DNA of 64,000 bases from Xylaria sp. FL1777 (lineage: Eukaryota; Ascomycota; Sordariomycetes; Xylariales; Xylariaceae). Below, piece after piece: positions 36,462-50,194 of the stretch. How positions within the stretch are numbered: position 1 is the stretch's first letter; each line of letters starts with the position of its first letter. The position numbers were made by a program, and so were the translations under genes. The notes beneath the pieces were generated by a model, which worked only from the letters and a program-made list of their open reading frames with translations, did no database searches and was not told the origin of the DNA. The stretch lies in contig MU400533.1 of assembly GCA_022578965.1 (NCBI GenBank), positions 62,001 to 126,000 on the forward strand, given 5' to 3'.

Positions 36462-39169
36462 TTATGATGGGTTTGCGTCATCGCCATTAGTCTCGTCTTT
36501 CATCGTGGCGTCCTCATTTGCTACTGCTTCTTGGTGAATCCCATTAGCCTCGGGGGTTTCGTAAACAAACCCCTCCAATGCTTTGTAGGCAGTCTCCAGA
36601 TCATCATTTATGATCACTTTGTCGTAGAGGTCGCCAGAACTGGACTGGTCAATATCTTCTTGAGCGGCCTTAAGCTTGCGCTGAATCTCCTCATCTGACA
36701 GGCCTTCGTTCTTCCTCATGCGGGTCTCTAGCGCTTCTAGGCTGGGCGGAGCGATGTAGACGACTCTTGCAGAGAACCCATTGTCTTTAGCCATTTGAGT
36801 ACCCTTTCAAAACTGTTTAGTCTTCTGGTGTAACGTATTTCCAGGAAAGGGAAGCTTACCTCTCGATCAAGGTGGATGAGAGCGACCTTGTCAAATGTTT
36901 CCGGAGCATTAACGAGCTTCTGACTTGTACCATATTGAGCATCACCGTGAGTGCTAGACTCGAGAAAATAGTCACCGTCTAACATGGTATTGAAGGTTTT
37001 CAGATCGACGAAGTGGAAATCCTGGCCGTTGACTTCACCATCCCTTACAGCTCGAGTAGTGTGCCGTATGATCTTGTTGAAGGCCCCCCTGTGTCTGTCT
37101 AAGAGCAAGGATATGAGTGTTGATTTGCCAACACCGCTTGGCCCAGACAAGATGATCGGTCTTCTGTTCCCTGGGCGTTGTCCCTCAGCAGCTCCCTCTT
37201 CTTCCCCTTGCGTTTCTTCGGCAGCTGGTTCTTGGAAAATCGCATCAACGTTTCTCCAATCTTCTATTTTATCGAATGCGGCAAGCCTTAATCGCCTTGC
37301 AATTCGTAAGGCCCTCCAAGTTTTACTAGCCTTTGACTCAAGAAGTTGTGTCTTCTCTTTCTCGCTGTTTGCAAAGTCGAGGTCAAGATCGTCACTGGCA
37401 ATCTTGTTTTTGAAGTCTACTAGATCGGGAAGCTTCCATCTTGCCGGATCCTTTAATTTTTCCAAAGACTGGCTGTCGTCGTTTTCGTCCATGAAGGCTA
37501 GGGATAGTGAGTTCATGCCTGTCTTGGGCCTTCTGCTGGTAGCAAGACGTTTTGCGCCGGATTTTGCTTCGTTGAATTCCGCGGAAGAAACGGAGGGTCT
37601 TTCAATAGGAGGACAATTCTCGACTTTCCATCGAACCCACCCCTTGTCCCTTGATATGACGCTTTCAACCACCCTAAAAAAGAAGTACCCATCCGAGTCT
37701 GCCTGGATATAGCTTGTTATTCTATCTTTCATCTTTTTGGCCCAATTTTCCTGTTAGAGGTTAGCTTATGGCGATAAACGTTCCCATAGATTACCAACAT
37801 CGTCGTCCCCCAGATTCTTATCTGCATAGACAACAGATCTGTTCTGCTGGACATTCGCAATCTTTGCCCTAGCCTGGGGCGTGAGAGACAAGAGGAAATC
37901 TAATATTATGAAGGCTTGGATGAGGATGTGACGTCTAAAATATAAATCGCTAATCTAAGAGACGACCGGGTTAGCTTCGCCTAGCTATAGCTGCGATAAG
38001 TGCTAATATTACCTCTAACTCAAAGAGCTCTCTACTCGTAAGATACTTTGGGTTGTTGTTGGTACTGCGCAAATCGTGGTTCGCTTCTGCTGCTTTCCTT
38101 TTCTGGGGAATCAACTTATATTCATCAGGCCCCTTTGCGGTTTTTTGGATCTTCTCCACCGACTCGAATGCGCTCATAGTAGCTTCTATGCCGCTCTTGA
38201 ATTTGGTGAGCTCGGCCTGGTCGAAAAGTGTAGTAGGCTGACTGAAGAAGTGCTGTAGAGACCAAAAGATTGGATACAGCGAGTCCGTGTCTAGGGTCTT
38301 GTCTGATTCGGTCCTGTTTTTAGCCTCAAAGGACACAGCTTTTGCCGCAGATTTGGCGTCTTTGCCCTCACTTTTTGGATGGTCACCTTCAGCATCGACG
38401 TCCATTTTGTCAAGCACAAGTCCGTCAGAACTGGCAGGAATCTCCTCAAATGCCGTCACATTCTCGACGTGGTATTCACCACGTAAGTTAACCGAGCTTC
38501 GATCGCCGGGAGGGATACTCTGGAACATGAAAATATACACGCGCCCACAGAAGGCCGCGTCTTCAGCACGCGACAATCTTCGAAGTAAATCATTACAGGA
38601 CCTCAGGATGACGAGAGACTTTTGCTTCAGGTTCTTAGCTGTTATCCGTTCCCGCCTGGATTCAAGAAAATCAAAAACTTTGCGGCAACCATCGACAGTT
38701 TGGCTGTCGAGGAGCTCTTCGACGAGCCAGAAAAGAAGGGCTGGATCGCATTGCTCGTTATCGGACAAGACTGAGAGGAAGTCGAAGAGATTCCAGACTC
38801 GCACAAACTCGGGGGCATCGATAGATGTGCTGGCCTATGGGTTCTCACTTTAGCTATCAATTGGCCAGGCACAGTGAGATCGGCGCGACTCACAACCATC
38901 GAGCTGAAGACTTTTCGCGCAGCGGTCTCAACGGTAGCGTATAGCCTGACTTTGTCGGAGTCTCTACCATGCGAGGTAGAGTCTGGTGGTGGGCTGGGAA
39001 AGAGGGCGAGCAGGCGGACAATGAAGCCTTCGAAATGGGACTTGGTGAGGGGCGGCTCGATTGAGGCAGCAGGCTTGATTGTTTGCGCGTGAGCCAGAGC
39101 GTCCCTGAGGAGATCGGCCATGGCTGACACTTGAGGCACTTCGTCCTCAGCTAGTGCAGTTATAGACAT
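36462..39169 (-). CDS. hpr1: THO complex subunit 1 (Hpr1/THOC1) fused to a guanylate kinase domain
   Basis: Five exons (38894-39169, 38013-38834, 37799-37954, 36860-37750, 36462-36803) encode 828 aa in one frame. Residues about 30-590 match THOC1/Hpr1, the THO subunit coupling transcription to mRNA export: DAPEFVRVWNLFDFLSVL near 100, RRHILIQAFIILDFLLSLTPQA near 374-395, and SRDKGWVRWKVENCPPIERP near 445-465. Residues about 610-800 are guanylate kinase-like: P-loop SGPSGVGKST near 618, GMP-site block HTTRAVRDGEVNGQDFHFV, LESSTHGDAQYGTS, IAPPSLEAL and DKVIINDDLETAYKAL. Exon 4 alone reads from the THO part through the P-loop, so the fusion does not rest on a predicted splice. Intron 3 has the weak donor GTTGGT but a good branch (GCTAAC); the other three are regular. 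Separate THO1 and GUK1 genes are the yeast arrangement. Confidence 0.9.
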
Positions 39170-39800
39170 GGTGGTGGTGGTGACCGCGGCAGGATTCGTT
39201 CACGAGAGGCGCGATCGACGCATGTAACGAAGGTTCTCTCTCAGCCTTGATATCGTGGATGTCGGGCGAGTGATGTTGTGCGGCTCGAGACAGGGAGCGG
39301 TGTGCTGTTTTCGCGAGAAGCAAGAGACGAGTAGGTAGTGGTGAAATCTAGAAAAGAGACATACATCTCGTATTAGTTCGCAACAGTTACCTGGGTGGCC
39401 TGGAAGATCACGTCTTTGTCCATGTTGCGAGGAAGAATAAGAATTAGCCCAGATGCTCAATGCCTACCTAGGTAAGTAGGTAACCTTGCTAGTGTAGTAT
39501 AGCTGCAGGCAGGGGAGCTACCGATAAGATAGTAGGTATACTTAGGTACCTAGGTAGGTACCGGTAATTTACAGTGCATGTAAGCTACCTAAGGTATGTA
39601 CCTAAGTAGGCATCTGTATACATTGGGTACCGGTATAGGTATTACATCCATATATAAGGTTAATAATCTCTCGAAGTAGAGCTGTTGACTTTCAACTTTT
39701 TATTGATGCTAGTATTAGCTGAGGTAACGTTAACGTCGGCTTCTGGCGTTACTTATCAACAGCTATTTGACGCTTCCTTAAATATCACCGCTGGAAAGGG
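39170..39800. other. THO1-GUK upstream region
   Basis: About 630 bases upstream of the THO1-GUK start. It contains leader-like sequence and a dense cluster of ACCTA/TAGGTA words at about 39463-39612. No gene. Confidence 0.5.
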
Positions 39801-40750
39801 TCATGGATTTCGCCATAGAAAATACTCTGCGACAGCTGTGAACTCGTCTTCGTACGGTTTCATGAGTTTGTCTGCCCAACCTTCAGCCCGTCATCCATGG
39901 GCTTTCTTTCTCTACGCCATAATACAGCTTAAAGTATTCCCAGTACTCAGGATACCATCCTGCCTGCTCCCAGTCCATAACGCCGGCAATGTGATAAGCG
40001 CCATGCTCGTATGACGATACGATGATATTTGTCTATGGTGAGATCGCCATGTGTTAGAAAAATATTTCCAGTGTCAGGAAGCCAGTCCCGATACATACCA
40101 TCCATGACTGCTACCTCATCACCAGGCCGGACTTGTTGGCGAGAAGCGGCTGCCAACAACCAATCTTGAAAAGACTTGATGGTGAGGAAAGGCCCCTCCA
40201 CATACTCGAAGTGGAAGAATCGATCTTGTACCGGTCCTCGACTGACAGAATCAAAGGTATACAAGGGGAGTCATGTACCGATGAAGGGGCCTGAAGGATC
40301 AGGGGGAACACGCCTAAGCGCTGTCACAACGTGGCTGAGCTCAGTGGATATTGCGCTTTTGTCATCTTTGGTGAGAAGCGGCCAAGCCTTGCGTATCGTC
40401 TCGCCAACTATAAGGCTCATGTATAGAAACATACGACGGCCATATATCTTCCAGCTGAACACTTCTGGCACTTGTACTTCGCCCTCGGGGAAGGCTTGCC
40501 TGATACCACGTAATGCTTGTGCCTCTTCTCGCCGAAGAAGGCGTACATCATTGAATTTAACTACCAAGTTCAAATTCTCATATATCGCTATACCACGATA
40601 AAGATTTGGGTGCTCTCGGAGAACTTCGGTAGGTGATGGCAGAGTCCTGCCAGCTTGGGACTGAAAGAAGGATGTATCGTGAAACTCATGTTCATCGCGC
40701 GAGATATCTGGCAGAGAAGAGATGTAACTGGTCGTATGTTGGGGTTCAGT
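39801..40750 (-). pseudogene. Decayed aminoglycoside-phosphotransferase-like (APH) gene
   Basis: Fragments of one fungal APH/choline-kinase-like protein appear in order on the minus strand. They are an N-terminal piece (DEHEFHDTSFFQ and LPSPTEVLREHPNLYRG, about 40580-40710), the lysine-strand region with NLVVKFND (about 40565), the SRGPVQDRFFHFEYVEGPF segment (about 40180-40230), and the catalytic loop NIFLTHGDLTID (HGD, about 40030-40070). After a shift of frame come HIAGVMDWEQAGWYPEYWEYFKL (about 39905-39990) and, after another shift, GWADKLMKPY..YFLWRNP to a stop at 39801. Lesions: no in-frame ATG at the N-terminus, a TGA at 40271-40273, an extra base near 40024-40032 and a frameshift near 39885. 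Four lesions make sequencing error unlikely, so this is probably a dead gene. Fungal APH-like genes are numerous and often lost. Confidence 0.82.
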
Positions 40751-41796
40751 GCCATGGTGAGGACTGTTGTAGTGGGGAACATTGGTTCTTAAACGGTTGC
40801 CATTTAACGGTTAATTAAAGATGTAGGTATATAGCACTAGACTTGTTGTATCTGTGCCATTAGTTTTATATTTTACATACCTTGATTCTGAAGTGGCTTA
40901 TTAGTTTACGTATATGTAAGGTAAAAAATTATGGAAGACATTACACTTAAGGTATTATTATTGCCATCTTAGTTTCCGTCTTTTTAAAACGACATGGTCC
41001 CTCTATCGCCTCTTCACATCGATTTCTCAGCTGAAGCGCCCTTGGTAATCAACCAGCGTAACGACGCAAACCGTATAGTTTATCGCATCTTTGAACATTG
41101 TAGAGGTGAGATTGGTGTTAATGGCAGTCAATACAAGCCATATTTGCTTGTCCGTCACGCTGACGAGTATGCACTTTCGGATGGACCGAACTCGACAGGC
41201 CTGTCCATTAGGGAAATAGTGTGTTGTGGATTTGAGGAATGGGATATCCAATCGAGGGGCTAGAAAACAGGTACACTATCAGAGATGTGGGATTTCTGGG
41301 TGTAAAATGTCAGTGGGCTACAGGCTACCAAACCACATTACCATCGTCGTCGTCGTCGTTATCGTCGTCGGTAACTGGGGTATGGTTTTCGAGGGTACTG
41401 CTTAATTTAGTGCATTTACGGCAACACCCTTGTGGTTAGGTAGTACCTAATCTTAGCGCATGGATAATCCCCAGCAGTGTGGACACTGCCTAAGTAGGTA
41501 CCTAAGTACCTATTGAAGACACCCTTGTCTCTGCACTAAAGTCCCCATGTACCTAGCGCTATAGCGCTACGAACACGCGACGAGGCTGAGAATAACACGC
41601 GGCTCCCGGCCACGCCACAAAATCTCTAGTCTACCAAGTACAGTGTTTTCCCTAATGACGTCCTGATCTCATGCGCCAGCCGCATCACAGCCCTCACACC
41701 CCGTCTGCCACCCGCGAGCCTGGAGCTGTTCGGATCGCATTCGCACGCGCATTGCTGGCGACTGACTGCCAATAACTCTGCACAAGTCCTGTCACC
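40751..41796. other. Intergenic region upstream of aquarius/CWF11
   Basis: About 1 kb. An 89-codon plus-strand frame at 40994-41263 shows no family features. A TCG-rich stretch lies at about 41346-41370, and ACCTA/TAGGTA words at about 41490-41515. The last 200 bases should be promoter and leader of the downstream gene. Confidence 0.5.
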
Positions 41797-44700
41797 ATGC
41801 CGACTGCGAAACGCCTGAAGAGCTCCGCCAAGGCCAAGGCTCGCGACAAGCCTCCGGCCAGGCCCACGATTGCAGACTTGGAGGGTGAGTCCGAGTTCGC
41901 CCGGCTGGCAAAGCAGCATTGGCTGAAGACATCGAAGAGTGCCGCCAAGGTCAAGGTCAAGAACGACGTCCTGAAAACGGAAATATGGGATGTGCTAGAG
42001 AAGGAGGCTTTCGCCTACAAGTCGTTACTTATCCTTGAAGGACTGCAGACGTTAGAGAGGTACTATTAATCTCTCTGTTACCGTCTCTTTGTCTCTTCGT
42101 CTATTTGTGCTTTCGTCTTATCTCGCCATCTGCTAACACGTGTTAGTTATCTTTGGCCTGGATACTCCGAAGATTCATCGAACTTCCATGTCCTCTTAAT
42201 CGCCCTGTTGACGAATGTAAAGGCCCGAGAGAGACTCGAAACCTGGAGGATATTCGAAGATCGACCGGCTGAATTCTCAAGCCTGTTCAGCCGCGTCTTG
42301 TCTATGAGTCTTGATCACACTCTATCCCTGACTATCCGAACACATCTACTGAATTTCATCATCTTCGCCTTTCAAAGTCTCGACTGGACTAGCGTGAGAA
42401 AGGAGTGCGCGCCCCTCGTCTCTATCGCTATATGGCATAATCTCTCGTCCGATGCGAAACGCGAGACCAAATTGACACAGACACCGCAGCTTAAGAAATC
42501 ATGGAAAGCTGCAGGCAAACGATATGACTCCGCTGACGATATTACCAAAGCCCGGTTGCGTTTCGAGAGAGCCTGGCTGTATACATTGGCATTGGACTTC
42601 CTACGGTTGTTGTACGAGGAAAAGAATGCACAAGTGAATGTCCTATACTGCGAGCGTTTTGTTGAGTTTATCTCAGACCTATTGAGTCAGCTCCCTACAC
42701 GACGATATGTCAACACCTTGCTGCAAGATCTGCACATCTTGCCAGCTCTGAGGCTGTCTCCGATGTTCAATGATGAGGCTAATGCGTTACTTCGTGACCA
42801 ATATGCTTTATTAAGCCATTATGTGCATTTCTCTATCGATGACCAGACGGGAGCACAATACAGCCGGACTGAAGCGTACGATCGGCACTGTGTCAAACTC
42901 GGGGGCCTACAACGGGTCGCACTACGGCATTTCAAGGAAAAGCTAACTGTCTTGGCCCTCTCAAACTATGCCTCCATCGATCAGAGGAGTGAACTCGAGA
43001 ATCTCCTCGAGACTTTAACAAATGATGAGCTCGTTAAGCTTATTTCCCTCCTCGAACTACGAACAAATTATCCCGAGTCAACAAATATAGTTCTTGATAG
43101 GCGCTTTCTCATGGAGGTGTTGTTATCAACTTTTGAGAAGCGTAAAACATTTCAGGAAACTGCCCGGGATTTGAGTATCCTCCCCACCGAGGATAGCCTA
43201 TTTGATCAAAGCCTCTTAAGGACGGATAATTATGATGCATCGCGGCCACTTGCACTACCAAAACTAAAACTCCAATATCTTTCCGTAGGGGACTTTCTAT
43301 GGCGGGCTCTAATTCTTTACCGGTGCGAATCATTCTATGGAATAAGAAAAGATATCAGCGATGTTCTACGACGATTGCGACCAGAAGTGAGACGTTCGGG
43401 AGAGACCGGTTTTGCTGGCTCGTCAAGGATGGCCTTACCTATTTCTCGGCCTTCCATATTAGAAGTGGTCCCGCCTTTAGTTGGGGATGATAAACCATCA
43501 ATGGTGCGCGCGGAAATTTCTCTCGACTTTCGTCGGTTGGGTGATCGTGTCAGACGAGAATGGGATTCTCTTCGGCCCGATGATGTTGTATTTCTTGTTG
43601 CGGTAGATGCCACCGCACAAACAGCTATCACGAATGGAAGCGGCAACAGTGTAGCCGAGGCCAAAAAGCTTGGGCTTATCACGGTCCGCACAGCTGAAGT
43701 TGCCCAGATTTTGGATGACAAAGGAAAGTCGATAAGGGATCCTTCTGCCTACTTTAGTGGCTCGAATAGGTCACCCGTCAGGAAAATGCAATTACGGCTA
43801 GACTCGAAAATGTACAAGGAAGATATAGAACAAGTCGCGAAAGGCAAACCAGACGTGTACGAGCGTATTAATCTGATCGTTCGTCGGAGCGGTAGAGAGA
43901 ATAACTTCAAACCCGTTCTCGAATCCATCCGTACACTAACGCTCTCTGAGGTTCCTTTGGCATCGTGGTTACATGAAAACTTCCTCGGCTATGGAGATCC
44001 TGCAGGTGCTACTTACAAGTATCTACCAAACAGAGTCAGCAAGATTGATTTTAGGGACACGTTCCTCGATTGGCAGCATCTTGTTGCGAGTCTTCCTGGG
44101 AAAACGATCGAGCCAGGTTTTGAGGTGTCAAGCAGTTTTGGCCCTCCGTATGTTCTTGAATCGATAGACAGAGCGCCGGAGCAAATGCCCTCAAAAGCAT
44201 CTAAAAAGAGAAGAAGAGATGCGGAACCTGCTATGCTTGCTGAAATAGAAACGTACAAAGTTTCTACATATAAGCCACCAAACATGGGGCCATACCCGGT
44301 TGACTCTCCCAAATTGAATACAGTCCATTTTACGGCAGCACAAGTCGAAGCAATCATGTCTGGAACACAGCCAGGGTTAACTGTCATCGTTGGACCACCG
44401 GGAACTGGGAAAACCGATGTGGCAACACAGATAATCAACAATATCTATCACAACTTCCCTGAACAACGAACACTTCTGATCGCTCATTCTAATCAAGCAC
44501 TAAATCAGCTGTTTGCCAAAATCGTGGCATTAGACATCGACGAGCGACATCTTCTACGGCTCGGGCACGGCGAGGAAGAACTTGATACTGAAGGAAATTT
44601 CAGTAAACACGGGCGGGTAGAATCATTCTTGGAGATTAGAGACCGGTATTTGCAGGAAGTGAATCGCTTGGCTGCCAGTATGGGTGCCCCAGGTGCCCAT

Positions 44701-46266
44701 GGCAACTCGGCAGAGACTGCTGGTTACTTTAACTCTGTCTATGTGCAACCGGCTTGGAAAAAATTCAATGAGATCATCAACGCCAGTGACTCGTCAGTTG
44801 CGGATATCATTCAGGCATTCCCATTTCACGACTTCTTTTCAGATGCGCCCCAATCGCTCTTCCCTACTGAAGATGACCGGGCAGCGGTTGTAGACGTTGC
44901 TGAAGGCTGCTACCGACATATATCAAAAATATTCTCTGAGCTAGAGGATGTCCAGCCTTTTGAAATTTTGCGGCGGGATCGTGACAAGGCCAACTACCTC
45001 CTCACGAATGAAGCTCGCATCATTGCTATGACGTCGACACATGCTGCTATGCGACGATCCGAGATTGCCTCTCTGGGTTTCCATTATGACAATGTCGTGA
45101 TGGAAGAAGCGGCACAAATTACTGAAATTGAGAATTTCATTCCTCTAGCTATGCAAAAACCTAAAGACGGGCAAATGGCACTGCAGAGGGTTGTTCTCTG
45201 CGGCGACCACTATCAAAACTCGCCTGTTATTCAAAGCCTGGCCTTTAGACATTACGCAAACCTTGAGCAGTCGCTATTCTCTCGCCTTGTTCGTTTGGGA
45301 ATACCAGTCATCACCCTTGACCAACAGGGCCGTGCACGACCGTCCATTGCAGCACTGTACCAGTGGAGATACCCGAACCTTGGAAACCTGCCTCACGTTG
45401 AAAGCCTCAAGGAATTCCAAACTGCCAACGCCGGGTTCAAGTACGAATACCAATTCATTAACGTACCTGACTACAAAGGCCATGGAGAGGTCGAGCCGAC
45501 ACCTCATTTCATCCAGAATCTGGGCGAAGCCGAATATGCTGTTGCACTATACCAGTATATGCGACTACTTGGTTACCCGGCGTCGAAAATTAGCATCTTA
45601 ACAACATATGCCGGTCAGAGAGCACTGGTTAAAGATATTTTAGCCTTCCGGTGTGAGAATGAAGCCATTTTTGGTATGCCTAAGATCGTTACTACGGTCG
45701 ACAAATACCAGGGCGAACAAAATGACTGTAAGTTGATACCTGGTCCCAGTTGGGATGCCACGTACTGATGATGTCCAGATGTCATTCTCTCACTTACGCG
45801 TACGTCGAGGGTCGGTTATCTTCGAGACATACGGCGTCTGACAGTGGCACTCTCTCGTGCTCGCCTTGGCTTATACATTGTTGGCCGAAGGGAAGTATTT
45901 GAGGCATGCTACGAGCTTCGATCTGCGTTTGATCTATTACTCCAACGACCGGACAAGCTAGTACTGTCGACAGGTGAGATGTGGCCATCGTGTCGTACCT
46001 TGGCCGAGGAGGAGGGGACAACTGCGCCCAACGAAGCCGTTATGGAAGGTGTAGAGCATCTTGGTCAATTTGTGTACGAGATGACAGTGTCCAAAGTCAA
46101 ACAGCTGCGTGTTGAGCAAGGCCTCCCAGAACAAGAGGTTGGCGAGGTGGAACTACAGCCCATCCGTGAGGAAGACGAGGTACAATACGTGAATGCTGCA
46201 AGCGATGAAGAAGATGAGGAGCAGGAAGAGATCCCTAAGGATCTAGGAGGCAAACCTGAAGAGTGA
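41797..46266 (+). CDS. cwf11: Intron-binding protein aquarius / Cwf11, spliceosomal SF1 helicase-like protein
   Basis: Component of the intron-binding complex of the spliceosome (AQR/IBP160 in animals, Cwf11 in fission yeast). Three exons (41797-42059, 42147-45727, 45779-46266; introns 87 and 51 nt) encode 1443 aa, close to the family length. The N-terminal armadillo-like region starts with TIADLEGESEFARLAKQHWLK and crosses intron 1 as LQTLESYLWPGY. The helicase core has the Walker A VGPPGTGKTD near residue 836, the Walker B variant VVMEEAAQI near 1070, the motif LCGDHYQNSPV near 1100, and DQQGRARPSI. Intron 2 splits the last core block: TVDKYQGEQND joins YVILSLTRTSRVGYLRDIRRLTVALSRAR. The tail is acidic. 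The Walker B reads EEAA rather than DEAD, as in the UPF1-like family. Family call is firm. Confidence 0.94.
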
Positions 46267-47750
46267 ATTTTCCCAGTTTTGTTTTGTCAAAAAAGCTCTT
46301 GAAATATTGATGAGAAACTTACGCCTCCCGTACACTTTATCAACACTACTGTAGATATACCATGTATAGGGAGCACGGGAGTGCCAAAAACAAAGTAGAG
46401 GATAAGAGAATTACCAAGCTTCGTCTTTCTGCTACAGCATAGTGGCAAACAAGAACCCTTCATATTTCCTGTTGTACTTCTGCGGCGTTAAGGGAGTCCG
46501 GGATTCTGTCCGAGAGTTTAACATAAACTCAGCTGGAGAGTGTTTATTTTTGCCACAATAAGGTTTTTGGAGTCTAGATATTTACTTTATAAACAGAGCG
46601 CAACGGTCCGCAGCACTTGTATGTCTACCAGCCAACGATGATTGAGACTCGCATTGCATCTGCGGCACAACTCTATTCTGGGTGCAAACAGCCAATCAAG
46701 AGGCTCCGCAATCTTGGGCCAAAAATAAACAAAACCGCAAAAATATTGGCCGCCTCGAACGCAACAGCCCGGCCCACTGAAAAGCGATGGGTTCTGAGGT
46801 CATTCTGCATGCCGGGGTTATTTTAGGCCCATTTAGGCCCATGCAAGACATCTACTTCTGGGTAAATGGGTAGGTAAGTGTACTGCGTAAATATGTGAAG
46901 AGCCCATGTTCCTTGTAGTGTAGTCTTAACTTGGAGGGTTGTGGTATTTCTATCCCTTTGTTAAACTGTTGTCTCGCGCTTGGATCGCATCCAGTCCGTA
47001 TTAATATAGGCACTTTTGAGTCATCTGTGCGGACAGGGTTGAGCAGATAGTCAGACGTGACTACATATTTAGCTGTGTGACCGTTTGTGTGTGCGTCTAC
47101 CGTAGAAATAGGAAGTAGATTTGAAGGAAAAGTGATTAATATGCGACTACCTAGTATCTATGCTATGCGTAAATACCAACGCAGTAGGGTTGATGGAGGG
47201 GAATAGCGCACCATGAATTGTATTGAGAATTCAAGCAATCGAGGTACCTAGTCTACTCTCTGAAAGAGTTTCCTTTTTCTCTCCCTTTTCTTTTTTCCCC
47301 CCCCATTTTTCTTTTTCCACTGACGCGCTTGGGTAATTTTCGTCCCTCGTTTTCTTATTTGCTCTGTCTTTTTTTTCTGGTTGGTGGACAGCCTGAATCA
47401 CGCTCTCCCAGCATACGGCTGCGTCTTCCAGATTAGGAAAGGCAAAGGTTGCAACCTTGTTCACGGATCCGTGGCCTCGGTTGGATCGACAAGCGAGAAA
47501 ACGTTGGCCACTACTCGTGTTTGACCCAGCAATAACGTTGTCCCGTGGAGGTACATCCTCATGCAGGAGGCGAGTGCTTTGGTAAAAGTACCCAGTCTAA
47601 CCGAATGGCGCAGCGGAGGACATCTCATTCCCGGAATTGCATGTGATGCAGTCTGTGTACCACGTATACTAGAAGAACCCTCGCTGCGTTTGATAGGTGA
47701 TGGAGCAAACGTGCGGCATTGCAAGCCCTAATATTCCTATTGAACAACGC

Positions 47751-47780
47751 CAACGGGCAACGGGCAACGGGCAACGGGCA
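47751..47780 (+). repeat. Tandem repeat CAACGGG x4
   Basis: Four 7-base units in tandem, intergenic. Confidence 0.95.
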
Positions 47781-48229
47781 CTGCCGTTATCAATACTATT
47801 AGTCATTCCAAGAAGTGCCAAGTCGTCATGTACACCACTGTAGGCAGAGCAAACACCCCATCTTCTGTAACTCCAATGCGCAAAACTCTCGTATGTTAGC
47901 TGTTGTAGATACGGTACCTCCTTACATACATACGCCAGTACATTAAGCACCTGTTTCCATATTTGGTACGCACCTTGACTAAAGCTTACCTCCCTCAACC
48001 TCTCCAGACGCGTGCAATAACGTGAATGTCTCCCTAAACAATTGATTGCTGAGACTTGGCACTCTGTCTGGACATTGCACCGGCAGTGTGGCAAATAAGT
48101 AGGCTTTCCGAAACCTACAGTAATGATTTCCTTGGACTTCAGGGGGCCAACCAACACCGATGCATTGCTAAGTAGGTATGTAATCTGCCACGAGTCTCTG
48201 TATTCCGAGGGGATTGAGGAGAAGAGAGG

Positions 48230-48250
48230 GAGAGAGAGAGAGAGAGAGAG
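48230..48250 (+). repeat. GA microsatellite
   Basis: Uninterrupted run of alternating G and A of about 20 bases within a longer purine-rich tract. Confidence 0.95.
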
Positions 48251-49393
48251 CCAAAGAAACGGAGAGGGGAAAGAAGAGAAACACTTCTTTTTCTTCACTG
48301 ACACCCAATGAAGACATGTTGGCGCTGATATGATAACTTGCGGACTTAGGAGACAAGACGGCTGTAGTATGATGCTACCTATGCGTACAGTACCGGGTAT
48401 GTTAACGAGTGGCGACTTTTGTGGGCTGATAAGCGGACGGCCGACAGCCTACACTACTGCGTAAGGTCCTACGTAGTAGGTACTACCTACCTACTAAGAA
48501 GTATGTATGCTTTGGTCCGGGAGCGATTCTCGAAGTTTGGAGTAGTAGAGTGTACCGACTGTAGTCCAATGGTGGAGACTAGTTCCTCGCTGTAATATGT
48601 AATACGTAGTAGGTAATAGGTACCGGTATTTGGGTAGTTAGATAGGTAGGTAACTAAGATAACAACTTAGCCCTACCTGATACTCGTAAGTTTGGCATAC
48701 GTACTAAGTATAGATTAATGAGACTTGGTCAACAATGCCTAGCTACCTAATTCTTGAATGTTTGCTGAACTGCTGTACTGATAGTACCAAGCACTCAAAA
48801 GCCATGGTATAGTTACCTTGCAGATGCCCACCTACTTAGGTAAATTATATGCCACAGTAATTGTACCTAAAAGAGTTGACAATTGCATTTTATTTACAGC
48901 GCAGAACTGGGTCGTTGAATGGAAGTAGAAGAGTTGAGGGGAAAAAACATACCTCAAATAGATACCTCAGGTAGCTAACGCATTCTGACATGTGCTTGCT
49001 GTTGTACCATTGGAACTGCACACAATGAAACTGTAATTTGCTCGTCATACCTGTAGGCAGGTAGGTAGTCCGTACTGCCACCTACAGTGGGCATCTCGGT
49101 ACCGTACGTTAGATGGCAGGGAAGGGGAGACTCAGAATGACGACCAGCAGCTCTGCACTGTGTGTAGGATGGAGTATTAACTGTACAACATACACTTGCA
49201 ACCACTCTGCGTACGGGCAACGGGTGGCCGTTCCTCTATTGTCCCTCCCTTCCCTACCTGCTAGGCTGTACCCAACAATGGGCCAAGCAGTTGGGCTGAG
49301 TTGCCTACCAGCACAGTGCACCATGACGGCTCACGCCAACAACCCCATTGACCACGATGTTAGGTACCTAGCCCAGGTACTTACACATCCATG

Positions 49394-50194
49394 TAGCGAC
49401 CCAGCAGAGCACAACCCACAGTGAGCCCCCCCAGCCTTAACCCCTTCAAAAAAATTTCCCGTCACCAATTTTTTTTCCCACCCTTTCACCACCCACACAT
49501 ACTTGATCACCTCCGGTCATCAGCACAACGACCTAAGAAGAAACCCCCTTCTGAAGGTCGTTTTTGGTAACCTCGTTGCCTTAGGAATTCCTTTTTTTCT
49601 AGGACGGACAACATCTGCATCTCTCTGCATTTATTTACAGAGACGCCCTCCCCACTCATCCGTTGAGACAAGATCTAGCGACCGATCCGACGTCCTACGC
49701 CCTGCGCACGCGTCGAATCCTCTTTATCTCCCTATTTGGTGCCACTTCTCACCCGGGCGACCAGAACCTGCTAGCAGCAACTTAAACTTTACGCACTCTG
49801 CTGCGTTACCTTGTTGTTCCCGCGCATCGCACACACTTTCATTCTTTTGCCACGACCAGCAAACAGCCGCCATCCGCTGCCTGCTGCTTTGTTTTTCTAC
49901 CATCTTCGCCATCACGGCTCGAGTCTTCGTCATCGCGACCATCGTGCTCGGAAAACGGTGCTCGCATCACTTCCCAACTAATTTAATTTGCGCAACCATT
50001 CTTTAAATTCCCACGCTGGTCTTCTCTCCTGTTCGGATTTGACATCCGACTGTGGACTTCCCGGCTTCTTCCTTTCTTTCCCGTCTTCGGCGCCGGAGAG
50101 GATTTATCCCGCACATCTCCCCGAGTACAAACAAGAGAACGAGAGATATATCAGGCGATCACCGAGCTGCTCGACGCCCACGTCATTGTTACTT
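49394..50194 (+). promoter_or_regulatory. ATG-free eIF4G leader/promoter
   Basis: No ATG occurs on the plus strand in the 801 bases before the eIF4G start at 50195; the last earlier one is at 49391. The stretch is pyrimidine-rich, especially 49740-50190. Absence of ATG over this length is what a long scanned 5' leader would show. The true transcription start is not visible, and part of the interval may be promoter. Confidence 0.55.

Larger units (their letters stand above)
46267..50194. other. Gene-poor region, 3.9 kb, ending in the eIF4G leader
   Basis: No supported protein gene between aquarius and eIF4G. Contents: a GGCCCATTTA direct repeat near 46827-46846, copies of TACTGCGTA near 46881 and 48455, a CAACGGG tandem array (47751-47780), a GA microsatellite (48230-48250) and ACCTA/TAGGTA clusters at about 48480-48500 and 48610-48660. 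The interval 49394-50194 is the probable eIF4G leader/promoter. The longest open frame (47669-48304, minus) lacks an ATG and was rejected. Confidence 0.5.
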